Below are positions 19,402-31,099 of a stretch of DNA of 64,000 bases, in pieces. Each line of letters starts with the position of its first letter. Positions within the stretch are counted from its first letter, which is position 1. Below the pieces are notes generated by a model that had not been told where the DNA came from, did not search any database, and saw only the letters and a list, made by a program, of their open reading frames with translations. The position numbers and the translations under genes are program-made. Origin of the DNA: Prostheceraeus crozeri (taxonomy: Eukaryota > Platyhelminthes > Polycladida > Euryleptidae); the NCBI GenBank assembly GCA_907163375.1, contig CAJQUW010011088.1, positions 1 to 64,000 of the forward strand. The letters are read 5' to 3'.

Positions 19402-20772
19402 AATAAAGTAAAAACCACACTAGTACGGAAGAATGTTATTCGAGCTTTCGACCGTCCTTCAGACAGTCATAATCATGAAATGAATGAAAACATTTACACC
19501 TACACGTACACCAAAAGATAAAAATGAAGAAGTTAACAGGTAAGAAAAGAACAGAGCGTGCCGACACAGGAGGGGCGGAATGACATGTGCAAAGAGGCTC
19601 AGACATCTAAGATAAAACATTTCCAACACCGCGAACAACGAGATTAGCAACATGAGTATTTACATTAATGAGGCCGGAATTGAGATTTACAACATTGTCG
19701 GGATGCGATCTTATTACAGATGACTCGAACACTTTTCTGGTATGGAGGTCATTGCAGGGATAAATCAAGCGGGCGCTATCAAAATTAAAGGAGTGGTCAT
19801 TATTTACAGAATGCACATATAAAGCATTGTTCATATTATGATTGCGAATATCATACTTGTGCTCTTTAACCCGAACGTTCAAAGAACGACCGGATTCACC
19901 TATGTAAAATTTATTGCAGTCATTGCAATCAATGCGATAAACGCCAGAAGAAGGAACAACCTTGGGGGCATTGGAAACCACAACAGACTTAATCTTATTA
20001 GGATAGGAAAAGCTAACATTACAATTCAGGTGCGAGCGAAGCAAAGATTGAGTGCGAGTATTCAATGACGGAACATATGGGACACAAAAACGCGAATGGA
20101 AGGAATCAGAGTCAGAACGAGGGTTTGGTTTATAAAATGAGGATTTAGCCTTGTACAAGGACTTATTAAGTACAGATTGAGGATAGGCTAAGGCAGAAAG
20201 TGAAGCGAAAATGAAATCAACTTCATCAGACAAAAATTCAGGACTACATACTCTCAAAGCGCGAAGGAACAAGCCATGTGCAACGCTAAGTTTGATGGAC
20301 AAGGGGTGGAAAGAGAAAAAGTGAAGATAGGAATTCGAATGAGTAGGCTTTCGAAATACCTTAAATTTCAAGCCTATGGGAGAGCGAACTATCAAAACGT
20401 CAAGAAAAGAAATAGAACAATCTGATTCCCATTCGAATGTAAAAGATAAAGTGGGATAAAGAGAATTAAGGTACGTCAAAAAGGAGTTTAAATCGAAGGT
20501 GGAGTCTACAGCAGCTAAAATATCATCAAGCAGCTAAAAAATCAATTTGCACATGTCATTCCGCCCCTCCTGTGTCGGCACGCTCTGTTCTTTTCTTACC
20601 TGTTAACTTTTTCATTTTTATCTTTTGGTGTACGTGTAGGTGTAAATGTTTTCATTCATTTCATGATTATGACTGTCTGAAGGACGGTCGAAAGCTCGAA
20701 TAACATTCTTCCGTACTAGTGTGGTTTTTACTTTATTCATTTAACTACGGGTGACAGTGCCTTAACATTACA
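19402..20772 (-). mobile_element. Penelope-like retroelement fragment in an SLCO intron
   Basis: The copy is 5'-truncated and keeps only the C-terminal reverse-transcriptase region and the endonuclease. Ends carry an inverted repeat of roughly 190 bp (about 19,402-19,600 and 20,540-20,735), a layout known for Penelope-like elements. It is flanked by an apparent 12-bp target duplication TCACTTTGGATT at 19,390-19,401 and 20,773-20,784. Confidence 0.85.
19607..20479 (-). CDS. Penelope-like RT C-terminus plus GIY-YIG endonuclease
   Basis: 290 open codons. The N-terminal part has the RT thumb-side signature SISFLDVLIV ... FRKPTHSNSYLHFFSFHP typical of Penelope-like RTs. The C-terminal part (about residues 175-215) is the GIY-YIG nuclease: GVYRIDCNDCNKFYIGESGR with the downstream RxxEH (RVKEHKYDIR). 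The catalytic RT palm (YADD-type motif) is not present in this fragment, so it cannot be an autonomous copy. Confidence 0.9.
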   Translation of the reverse strand: MTYLNSLYPTLSFTFEWESDCSISFLDVLIVRSPIGLKFKVFRKPTHSNSYLHFFSFHPLSIKLSVAHGLFLRALRVCSPEFLSDEVDFIFASLSALAYPQSVLNKSLYKAKSSFYKPNPRSDSDSFHSRFCVPYVPSLNTRTQSLLRSHLNCNVSFSYPNKIKSVVVSNAPKVVPSSGVYRIDCNDCNKFYIGESGRSLNVRVKEHKYDIRNHNMNNALYVHSVNNDHSFNFDSARLIYPCNDLHTRKVFESSVIRSHPDNVVNLNSGLINVNTHVANLVVRGVGNVLS

Positions 20773-21267
20773 TCACTTTGGATTGATTAGGACACATATT
20801 ATGCCTTCAGATAACATGGGAAAATACTCTGTCGTATAGCATGCTCACTGTTATTTAATACAGTGTACGAGTATATGGCTATCACGAACTGATTTCTTAA
20901 AGGATATTAGGTGATAAAGCGACATCGTAATAAAGGTGTGAAGCATAATTAACCCTTCTGGAAGACATGTGTCAGATAAGTTGAAACGTTAATTGCTAAT
21001 AGATAGATAGCTAATTAGATAGATAGTTATTTACTTTCAATAAAACCTCGTGACATAAAAAGGGAGAGGTTTGATTTTTGATTTCGATCAAACAATGGTG
21101 AATTTAGAGAACCTCCCGTTCAGTCACCAAAGAAAGTCAATAGCAACATTATGAAAAATCTTTGTACATGGTCCTATTAGATCTTTTTAAAATATATTTC
21201 AATAAAATAAAACTGCGAACATGCGAATTATACATAAACAAGTGATACAAAATTGCATGTTTAACTA

Positions 21268-21762
21268 CAGAGCTGATCACAAAAAACTGACCACCTAAAT
21301 TTCACTGAGATTCAATCGATTCTCATGCCTTCCAATCGCATCGCTCAACAACGTCCCATACATCATTCGAGAGCTTGCATTCTCAGCTTTGAAATGAGCC
21401 AGGATAGACTTGCATCCATTATTGGATTTGCTGAACAGTGCTCAAGATATGAAAATCACTCAATTTACAAATCGCTATTTTTCAAAATAAAAACGTGTGA
21501 GTACGATTATGAATCAGGCACGGAGAGAACTAGCATTTTCTGAGCTCTCTTTTGATATACTGGTCATCAAAATCGGTGAACTAATAAAACTTTAGTGATA
21601 TCGGGAAGTTATCACAAAATCATGACCTTTTTGGTTGAAAATGTTATGTTCTCACTTTTTCATCTTCAGAATCCTTTCGATGTGAGGAGTACGAATATGT
21701 AAGTTGAGAATCGATTGAACTTCAGCGAAATTTAGGTGGTCCGTTTTTTATGATCAGCTCTG
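21268..21762. mobile_element. Non-autonomous DNA transposon (MITE) with about 57-bp TIRs
   Basis: Terminal inverted repeats start CAGAGCTGATCA and contain ACCACCTAAATTTC; the right arm mirrors them with a few mismatches. Length is 495 bp with no transposase. The left end is preceded by TA. A Tc1/mariner-type origin is plausible but not shown. Confidence 0.75.
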
Positions 21763-21984
21763 CATAACTGATTAGATCTCATTGCGCAAATTTTCATGGG
21801 AGTCATGGAAAATTATTGAAACTTGATCGCGAGAATTATCACGATTTTATCATCTAACCAGAATCCACTTAATCGGTGCACATTCTAACGCATTAAGTCA
21901 ACTTTAGGAAGTGGGAACATGCGTAGCTATTTCTTTTAGACTACTCATCTCTGCCACTCCTAAGGCACTGAGCCATAGAAAACA

Positions 21985-22140
21985 GGGGATGGGGAATCCT
22001 TCTTATATTCGCAACTCTCACCAAGTGAGAGCGGTGGTATACCGTTATTCCCGAGGCGTACAGACTCGAACCGTGGACCATGTGCGCCACCGTACGCAAA
22101 TGCGGCCCCTCACCACCTGAGTTATAGCATGAAAAGGATT
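21985..22140 (-). repeat. tRNA-derived SINE fragment
   Basis: Minus strand shows A-box-like TAACTCAGGTGGTGAGG near 22,125 and B box GGTTCGAGTC near 22,070 with intervening GGTGGCGCACATGG. It abuts the donor side of the exon at 22,146, inside the intron. Confidence 0.55.
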
Positions 22141-22145
22141 CTTAC

Positions 22146-22480
22146 CTCTCCATTCACACTTGAACAACCGGCAAAACATGGTGAGAAATAGGTCAAACCG
22201 TTGCTGCCACAACCCGGTTGGAACATGCTGATATGAATTGAACAACTGCATTGTTGATTGCAAGAATGATTCATAAGCTGTTTTCCGGGACTTCCAGAAA
22301 CCCTCTGAGGATCATCGGAAGCTTTTCCACAGGGCACAAAGAAGACAAAATCAAACGGCAGTGTAGCCAAATTGACGATGAAAATAAATCGTAGCAGACC
22401 TGTCAAATTGAACTTGGCAAAGCGTACGATAAAACTTCCAGTCAGTATTCCTACCCCTCCACTTGCTACCAACAGAACAC
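22146..22480 (-). CDS. SLCO/OATP exon with Kazal-type extracellular domain
   Basis: Starts with VLLVASGGVGILTGSFIV (transmembrane), then the Cys-rich extracellular loop CNQQCSC ... FQPGCGSNGLTYFSPCFAGC, the SLC21-type Kazal domain. Acceptor TTTCAG, donor GTAAGA. Confidence 0.92.
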
Positions 22481-23111
22481 CTGAAACGATTTAATTACAT
22501 CGAACTAGCTTTGGACATCAAGGAAGAGATCAAGGATTAACAGAATATGCACTGGTCAAAACTGGCGTTTAAAAAAAACATTTAAGATAGTCTCAAAGCG
22601 TTTTTGCATCGTTTTGCATCCAGCATTTTTCATTGTTTCCTTTCACAGGAGCGCATATTAAAAGCTGCAGCCTTGGTCGCCTGGAATACTGGATCTTGTC
22701 GATAACATGCTATTCGTTGTATTCATTGCATCTTAAGCACTTGATTAGTTGATCTTAACACCTGATTGGTCTAAGCCTTCTTTTGTATAAGCTTTGTACT
22801 ACACTGAATAATTTTTTCTCTCTGAAATTCATCCTTCAATTTCAAAATCGAAAATTAAAATTCAAAGTTCAAATAATGACTCTAATTTTTTTGACTTCAG
22901 AAATCCACTGAAGTTTACAGAATTTTTGAATCTAATTTCATATTATCTGAAATGTATTTATTAAACCGAGTGCAATTCATTTAGCGGATTCTTTTGATTC
23001 ACAATTTCGTTTTCTGAGATTAAATGGCCTATCTAAAATGCAAGTGAAAACTGTAGACCTGTTGCTAGGCAACACAATCAATGAATCAGCATCTTTGAAT
23101 GCAATACTTAC

Positions 23112-23201
23112 CAAAGAAGACAGACGAACGTGTAGGACTGAGTCCGAAATTAGTCTCGTAATATTTTGGAGAGAATGTGGTTATACCAGATATTCTTATC
23201 A
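23112..23201 (-). CDS. SLCO/OATP exon (30 codons)
   Basis: Codes for IRISGITTFSPKYYETNFGL and SPTRSSVFFG, the OATP pattern ..SG..TF.PKY.E..FGLS.s.as..fG. It is too short to stand out on its own and is recognised by family pattern plus splice signals (TTTCAG, GTAAGT). Confidence 0.9.
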
Positions 23202-23370
23202 CTGAAAATAATTACAGGAGAATGAGATGCTTGGAAACATGTAAGTCTCATTGATGGTGGGGCTTTTATAATTTCGAACTTTTTCTTCCGTTTCTTGTAT
23301 TCGTATGAGATGGAATTGTTAATCAAATGTCTCAACCATAAAAATCCGAGCACTGTGAGATATACATGTA

Positions 23371-24000
23371 TGAGGGGTGATTAAAAGACACAATTCGAGA
23401 ATTTTACTGGCATATTTTGCGATATAATTCCTCTTTCAATCAACACACTTGTGCCTGCATCCCCTACTCCTACGGGCATGAATCTTTTGAGTCTAAATGC
23501 TCCTCCGCTGCCTTCATGACGTCTGTTGGGTTGAAGGTGCCGAGCAGTGTAAGCTTCAATTTCATTTTAAGGAAGAGATGTTCGATGGAGCCAGATCTGG
23601 AGAATAGGACGGATGGGAAAGGACCTAGCCCACAAATTTGGATGGAAGACATGGCGACAACGGAGGTGTGAGGATGCGCGTTGTTCTGATGGAAGAGCAA
23701 GCCTTTCATGAGCTTCCTTCTCCCTTTGATTTTGATCTGCGCTTACAGCTTCTGCGAGAATTGTCGAGCGCAGTGGTCCCACCCGACTCTCGGAAGTGCA
23801 CCGGCAACACACCTTCCGAGTCTCAAAAAAGGAGGCCATGAGCTTTCCGGCGGACCTTGACCTTCTCCTTGATGATCTTGACCATCCATTAACCTGGTGA
23901 TCCCATGTGCTTCCATTGCTTCGACTGTTCATCTTTCAGGTTCTCTCTTCATCCCTCTGATCATCTTGAGACCTTCTTGACCAAGAGTTCCAACCAGATT
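23371..24000 (-). mobile_element. mariner-like transposase relic
   Basis: The minus-strand frame at 23,470-23,709 reads GLLFHQNNAHPHTSVVAM, the mariner catalytic block (usually HQDNA.PH), then KMKLKLTLLGTFNPTDVMKAAEEHL, the C-terminal block. The second catalytic Asp is replaced by Asn and the PYSPDLAPSD region is unrecognisable. Further frames to 23,932 belong to the upstream part. The left edge near 23,371 (GAGGGGTGATTAAAAG) looks like a mariner TIR. The right end is truncated or decayed. Dead copy. Confidence 0.75.
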
Positions 24001-26480
24001 CACTGATTAACTACGAATGCTAGGAACTTATATTGTCGCTAGTCACAGTCAAGAGCTTGCCATTGGTGCTGTTACTCAAAGGCTGAATGCGCCGGTACAT
24101 GTATATATGTGCAATTGAAGCTGGGACATTACCATAACGACGTCTAAATGTTTCATAATTTTAATAAACTTATATCTAATAAGACTTAAGGTTTGCCCTT
24201 AAGAGGACAGGTTGTGCGTTCCCACCGGCAGACATTAAACGTTCAAGGCGCATCAAACTTTTGACTATCCTAGGACTACATTTTAGAGCCAAACTTAACG
24301 AGATCGGTGTGGAGGACCTTCCCACTAGTCCATTTTTCAATCAGCGCTTCTAAAGCGGGGCTGGACCTTACCCCTAATGGTCCTTTAACTTGTGATCCTC
24401 GACAAATGCATGAATGCATGAAGGTCTTTAAGCACAAAGACTTGACGGATCTGATTGCGTGCCGGGCGGACCTTCCCGAGGGTCCATAACATAGCGCTAT
24501 ACGGGCTGGACTTCACCCTTAAGTGTACGAGATCGTGCAAGGCCACTTAACAAGTGATCTCCTTGGTCAAAGTTTCAGGTTCGATTGATTAGGAACTTAT
24601 ATATAAATAGACACTTAGTAATCACCATGTCAACCCCATGGAGACCAGTAACCGACTCAGTCCAGTTTAACCCTTTAAGACATGAGGGGTTACACAGCTG
24701 TTTTGATGGTCTAAAAGCGCAGCCATTATGCCTCATTTTAGGCCTATTTCTGATAGGTATGGATAAATTTGAAAGATGGACAAATGTAAGGGAACTGCTG
24801 CATGGAATAAGTCAATTTCAATAAAATCGACTATCTGAGGCTTTATGGTGACAACAAACGTCGTAAAACCGCCTCTTAGTACAACTGATAGTGTGTCAAA
24901 TGTCAATTACTTATAAAAAACACCATGTTTTCATATGTGCCTACTGAGAAGGCTTAAAGACACTTAATGATTAGTTATATCGACCTGCTACACGTCAACA
25001 TCATTGCTTTACTTAAAATCAACTTTCCTAATGTTTTGATATCGATTTAAGCATGTAAACTAAGAATTTGTAAAGGAGTTTTGCAATTTGCAAGTTAGCG
25101 AAATTTCGACGGGCATTCATAAAATAAGATATAAAAATATTACCATAACGGTAATACAATGGTATAGTGGTCCATTGGACCCCCTCAGGTCTCAGAGGGT
25201 GTGAAAAGTTCAGGTCTCTGGGGCTAAACTTTAAAGTTCGAGGACTTTTAACTTCGATAACATTTTCATAATTTCTTCATCGCGCTGTATCTTAATTGTA
25301 TCTTAATGACATACAAAACTAAGCGGAATTCACATATTCTCCAAGCACTGCATTCTATGGTTTCAGGCATATTGTCAGTGATAGCTATGGATATCACAGA
25401 CGTTATATAGTATTTCGACGTTGTTCAATGATTGATTCCAGTATTGATCGTTCGCGCCAGATTTGAACCCGCTCCATTCCGAAGCAAGTGGATCAGATCC
25501 ATCTCTGGTTCACACTATTTGGCAAATCGCTGTTTAATGAGATATATTATTCAAATACATTGATGCAAGTCATGTTTCTAGTACAACTCAAGTGGAAATA
25601 ACAGACATGCACTGACATGGATACCTTTGAAGAAGACCACCCTGAACCTGTCCGCACTTCCTGCTTCTACTTTTTACGTTTAACTTAGATGTGTACGTCT
25701 AATACATGTAATGTATTGACATCTTTATAAGAAAAGAGATAATGCGAACCACCATCCTGTCATAAGGATGAAAAGCACAAGGATGACAGCAGTCTACAAA
25801 CAGTCTGTAATAGTCACAGAATTAGATTCATCTGTGCGCGCTTCGGTTTCCTAGAAAGGAAGAATTGTATGCAACCTTAATGTCGAAATGGCACATCACA
25901 GAATTGAACAACTTGCTCCTTCTCGAATGGATAATTCGTGTATCGCTTGCTATTGGAAATGGTTAACAATAAGCTGTCAGCAGAGGACAGTAGAGCTAGT
26001 GAGAGATGCGTGCGTGCTGTGATGTCACTTCGTACACACCAAAACACACATTGATGCCTGGCTTCGATTCAATGTAAGCACTATACAGTGAGGAATGCCG
26101 AGGAAAGGATGTGAAATCATCAAGTGAACTAATTTTCGTACGCCTGCTTTTTTCTTTGATAATGATCGGAAAGGCCAACATTATGGAGAAAACTTGTGGG
26201 CAATAATCTGAAGTCTTTGAATCTGAAGGAATTTTGGCAATCGAAGCACTTTGCTGGAACTCACATTAATCCGCAAGCGACGCACGACTTTTTTTCCTAT
26301 CTCTGTAAGGCATTAGGAATTCCTTCTTGCCCACTTAATAGGTTCCTCGATGTGCCGTCAATTTCGTATTAATCACAGATAAACAAAATCTTTACTTCTG
26401 TGGTAATAGTAACAGCAGTTATAAATACAGTGAGGCGTTCGTGAATTGATATTAACAGAATAGGTAGCAACTTTATTTAA
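24000..26480. other. SLCO intron, mostly unassigned
   Basis: No coding sequence recognised. A weak tRNA-like stretch (B box GGTTCAAATC on the minus strand near 25,470) may be another SINE remnant. Confidence 0.35.
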
Positions 26481-26486
26481 ACTTAC

Positions 26487-26773
26487 AGTCACAGGCTGTT
26501 GATAACGTCAAGAAGACATAAGTATAATTTTTTACCAATAATTTCAAATTTCCCCAAAGATTCTGTAAATTTATTTCTTTGGAATTAGCGATTTCTTCCG
26601 TTTCACCAAAAGCCTCCGACTTTCTCTGCAGCTGCACCGCTACTGCTCCTGGCAACTGCTTGGGAAATGGGAATAAAGCAACTGTCGATACAGTGAGCAT
26701 GCCTGCTGATAAAAGAATTCCAAGCCACCATGCACCAACCCAAATTTGAGTATTTGAAGAAGTCAGATCAGCA
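26487..26773 (-). CDS. SLCO/OATP exon
   Basis: Contains the family signature WVGAWWLG, a transmembrane segment, FPFPKQLP, and a charged cytoplasmic loop, ending in a new hydrophobic segment VFLTLSTACD. Acceptor TTCCAG, donor GTAAGT. Confidence 0.9.
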
Positions 26774-26779
26774 CTGGAA

Positions 26780-28255
26780 TGTAAAAACATTCAGCGAACA
26801 CTGTCAAGCATTTAAAGGATGCCAAATGCAATAGAGAGAACAGTACTGACATCAGCTGAGTAGTTTGAATAAAGAATGCAAATAATGTTGTCTTAAAATT
26901 TTACCGGTAGATTGAAAGTTTCGGGAAGCTGGGGGAGACTAGAAAAACCAGTGAATGCGAAGTTTCCTTCCTGTGAGTCATATTGATTTTTATTTGGAAA
27001 ACTTGAACTTTATAAGATGAATGCATTGATGGTGAAAATTAATTTCAGCTCCTATTAGCCATAGCTCTTCAGGCATTGAATGAATATAGGACGATGAGGC
27101 TTAATGTTTCACAAAGTACAGTGCACAAAGTCACGCCGCAAAGTACTAAATAGAACACTATGTAAAACAATTATTGGACAAGTATAACACTCCTTGCAAG
27201 CAGTGACTGCAACAACTCTATCCTTTAATAAAGACTTTCCACATCTTCTATTACGTCATGAAGCGTGTTAAATTAGTGAATTACAACCTCTAATCAATGT
27301 AAAACACGAGTTAAGCAGCGGTAGAAATTATCTAATTTTTTGACTGAAGCGCATTGTATATATGCTCCCTACGGTGATCATATATATCATATTCACATCA
27401 TATTGCTTCTTCTTTATCTCCTTCCGTATGCTTCCTTTTTTGTCAGGTCAATTGACTAAATGCTATGGTGCTATGTAGCCCTCTGCTACCTACTGCATAG
27501 CTAGTTCGCACTCTTCAATACCTGTTAATTTGCTCGTATTTGCATCATTTCTGTGTTGTATGCATCTGAAGTTTTCTTTATGATATGAATTTTAATTTTC
27601 ATCTAATTTACAAGCTTAATTACTAATACTTGAATCACAAGTTGCAGCTGTAAGGAAATGCAAATGATTCCATCTTGCAAATATGGCTTTTTCCGAAAGA
27701 GGATCAACAAACTACTGAGGTGACTTAAGAGCAACCCAACAGCAACGAGTTTCATTGATGTTCTCTCTCCCGAATCTGATATGCTGATCGGAGAAGATAA
27801 ATCAGAAAACATATTACTTAATTGCCGTTCCAAAGATAGGGACAAATCATCTTTTTTCAATGTCTATAGAATTCACAGTTTGGATCGCAGCAAAGTTGTA
27901 GATGCAAACTTAATGAAGTCCCCTGTAGTCTTCGGCATCTCAGTATTGTGCAACTTCAGTTTAAATCTTAGCACAGCTGTATACAGTGAAATGGAGTTGA
28001 GAAATACAATAATACTAAAAACAACTCCTGTGGAAAAACCTGTCTGCAGCTGTGCACAACTGAGAGAGCAGAAAATACATAGCATCTGCCTTACCGCATC
28101 GATTTACAATTTTTCCATAAATAGTTTTTGTTTGTGAAGCATATACTGCACAAAATGCGTATACTTCATAGTATTGATTTGGTGAGCCTTTGTTTGCTAA
28201 GCGTGTATTGTGTCAAGAATATTAAACAAATTTTAATATTTTAGAGTCTTTTCGA
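26780..28255. other. SLCO intron, nothing recognised
   Basis: Open frames around 27,600-28,140 overlap on both strands without family resemblance and look like chance. Confidence 0.35.
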
Positions 28256-28260
28256 CTTAC

Positions 28261-28354
28261 GGTTCTTCGCCAATGTCAACATAATACTTCAAAAATGCAC
28301 CTCCAAGAACAAATCCAACTGATGGACCAACTGCTACTGTGCTGTAGGTCAGCC
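28261..28354 (-). CDS. SLCO/OATP exon (earliest in window)
   Basis: Codes for GLTYSTVAVGPSVGFVLGG and FLKYYVDIGEE, matching the conserved OATP segment around transmembrane helices 4-5 (GP.VGY.LGG pattern). Acceptor TTTCAG before 28,354 and donor GTAAGT after 28,261. Confidence 0.85.
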
Positions 28355-28867
28355 CTGAAAGCAATATCAAAATTAACAAGCAATTTTTCAAGTCTTCACA
28401 ATATTTTGAAATTTATTGCAGTCCATAAATTTTGACAATAATTTAGAGATTTATGCTAATGCATGAAACTGCTAAAGGGATAAACATGGATTATATTAAC
28501 CATAATTGCAAATTTGCTGGAGACGTAAAATTAGAAACATTGTAAAATGTGTTTATTCTTAAATCCATAGAACAAGTGTAGACAGAGTGTCGACTCAAAA
28601 AAATTTCTGCATACAGTGAAAATTTTTGTATCAGAAGATTCAGTTTTTGCAAAGATTGCCTTCCTGCGGTCTAAAAAATGTTTGATCAATAATTAAGAAG
28701 CTAAATTTTTGCAAGTTATTCCTGTTTATGTACAAGCGATTTGGTGCCTCTACAAAAGTAGTATGACACTTATCAGCTATCAAATGGAATGAAAATTTGC
28801 TAACAGGTGTCTTTAATTAGGCGGAAATCACTATCGGATTTCACTAGAAAGACCGAAACTGTGATTA

Positions 28868-30040
28868 ACCTAGAAAGACCATGGCGTCAAGTTTGATACT
28901 ATCCATAAAATTCTGAGCATTTCCTATCATCAGAGGGTTTTTATCAAAAAGTTGAACTCTAAATGCGATTTGATAATCAAATGTGAAGTCCTCAAGTGTA
29001 ATTTCATTACAATTTTCCTATGACATACATGTAGTGAATGTGTGCTCAACTATAAGCTGATAGGCCTATTGAGACGTAATCGCGGAAACTGAAGTTGTTA
29101 CCAGTTATCATACATTTTTGCTATCTACCGGTGCACACGTATACGTATATTCGCTCCAATAATATTCACAATAGCTTCACTGTATCCCTTCTTTTATTTC
29201 AACTGTTTTGAAAACCAGTGTAGGGCTGGTGACTTCAAAGTTTGCATCATGCATCATATCACTTACATATTCCTTTCGTGGGTCGCGTACATGATACTCT
29301 CCACAATATAAGAATATCATTGATCGTAGAGATTCAACAACCTGTCTGTAACGATTTCCTTCTTTTATGCCAGATGAAGCAAATGGATGATCAGTCATGA
29401 CATCAGTACACATGCTTCCCACTCAGAATTTTCCGAAATCATCGATGAGTAAAAGAAAGAAACCCCTCTGCGAAATTATATGCACTTTGACACATCTTTT
29501 ATAAGAGTCCAACTGTTAATCCCGAGGATATGTGACCATACGATAAAAGGTCATCAACGTGAAGCTGAATGAACCGATGACCTGACATATGATTGAAACG
29601 TCGACACGAACATTATATTCATGTTGCAGAGCCACAATTACGCGAGGCTTTTTGACATCAGATGAAGATGAAGATCAGCGAAAAACCGACCTCTTATTTT
29701 GCATTGGTAATGCACAAGCATATATGAATTATCTTGTTGCCTATAGAAATTTGTTATACGAGCTAATTGCTACGTAGAGACTGCAGAAACTATCTATGCG
29801 ACGAGTTTACATTGTTCGTTCTAAAAGCACCAACTGATGTAGTACCAATTGACATCAGGTACCGAGCAAGGCGTGAAACGTGAAAAAATTGTCAAATAAA
29901 ATATTTTATTCGAAGCTAAGAGTATGTGTAGTCAGACTACACTCTCCGTATATAACAGAATCTGAATTGCTAAAAAACTTGCTTTATAACTAATTCAAGT
30001 ATGGTATCAAAATTGACACCATGGTCTTTCTAGGTGGTAT
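28868..30040. repeat. Inverted repeat pair, possible non-autonomous transposon
   Basis: CCTAGAAAGACCATGGCGTC at about 28,869 recurs in inverse orientation near 30,010-30,040 (CCATGGTCTTTCTAGG) with flanking TCAA.TTTGATAC. A third, diverged inverse copy lies at 30,147-30,178. The interior has no transposase. Either a MITE-like element about 1.17 kb long or scattered members of one repeat family. Confidence 0.5.
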
Positions 30041-31099
30041 TGTCATGGACCCGCCAAAAATCCAAAAGTATTTTTAAGTGCATCCCACATGCTTAGCACA
30101 GCAAATCTATTACTCCTGTTTTGACATTTTAACAGTTAGTTTGATGTCAAAAAAGACACCTTGGGCTTTCTAAGGTTAAGTTGGTTATCAAGGAAATTTC
30201 ATGAACCGCATTACTATGAAAATTTTCATGGAAAAGTTGAAATCTACTTGTGCGTCTTGTCTGAACTTTTTAAATTCAATTTTCATCGGCATGATTATGT
30301 GATTCATTAAATTCATGCTTCATTTCTTGAATTTGAATGATACATCTTATTAAGATCCCTTTTTTTATCATGATATTTTGCTCCTTCAGTGTCAGGTAGT
30401 TTGCGATATGATCACGCTTAAGAATACTCTGATTCATAATGCTAATCATTAAAGTAATCGTAATTCGTAGCCCATCGAATTGCTAATTTAACAGACATTA
30501 CCGCTACAAGATTTTCATGACACGGAGGAGTTGTAAAATACCCCTATTCCTTCTGTATTGCTATCATGATCAGTCAATTCCGAGGTAACTTCTCCAAAAT
30601 TGCGCCAATTTGCATATCTCACATGTGGTACTGGCTCTCAACTCGAGTTCATTTGACAAAATCGAAACTGTATGCACATTGGGGATATAATTAATACAGA
30701 GTTACTACTCTACTTAGTATACTTACTTTCTGATATTAATCGTAATTTCAAATTTGCTGGAGACTTCAAAAATTTGACAATCTTCAAAAGTTAATACTTC
30801 AAATCATGGCACAAAATAGCACAATTCAAGATGACACGAGCTTGATCGTTCCATTCCTGAAAGTAGTAATCCCATCCCAAAATCAAGTCCAGTGCGGCGC
30901 AGTGATGAGTCATCATGCTGACTCAGCCCCCCCCCCTCTGGAGAGAGGAAGGAGGTCGCCAAGGATGTGATGGGAGGAATGGGTCCGAGAGGAAGAAACA
31001 GGTCCCTCCCCCCTCTGGAAGGAAGGAAAGAAGGAAGTAGTTTTCCGGTAAGGGATGGGAAGGAAGGTGATAGGAATGTGGGAAGGATAGAGTGAGAAA

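Larger units (their letters stand above)
17640..28354 (-). other. Host gene: solute carrier organic anion transporter (SLCO/OATP), 3' part, six exons
   Basis: Twelve-pass plasma-membrane transporter family that exchanges bulky organic anions. Six minus-strand exons (28,261-28,354; 26,487-26,773; 23,112-23,201; 22,146-22,480; 18,855-19,095; 17,640-17,947) all have GT donors and AG acceptors, and reading phase is kept across every junction. Together they carry WVGAWWLG, the transmembrane segments, the extracellular Kazal-type cysteine domain and the C-terminal tail. The 5' exons coding for the first transmembrane segments are not found before element C begins near 30,900, so the gene continues to the right, perhaps across C, or is cut. 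Introns hold the Penelope-like, MITE and mariner copies. The paralogue is not assignable by eye. Confidence 0.9.

Noticed and set aside
27781-28137. 118-codon plus-strand frame as a host gene
   Set aside because: Overlaps minus-strand frames of similar length, shows no family pattern and lies in an intron of the SLCO gene.
29177-29422. 81-codon minus-strand frame as an upstream SLCO exon
   Set aside because: It lacks the hydrophobic pattern of OATP helices and has no convincing splice signals.
29550-29600. GATGA ... TTGAAACGTCG as another hammerhead-like core
   Set aside because: Stem II is not complementary and helix I does not pair; similarity is limited to short words.
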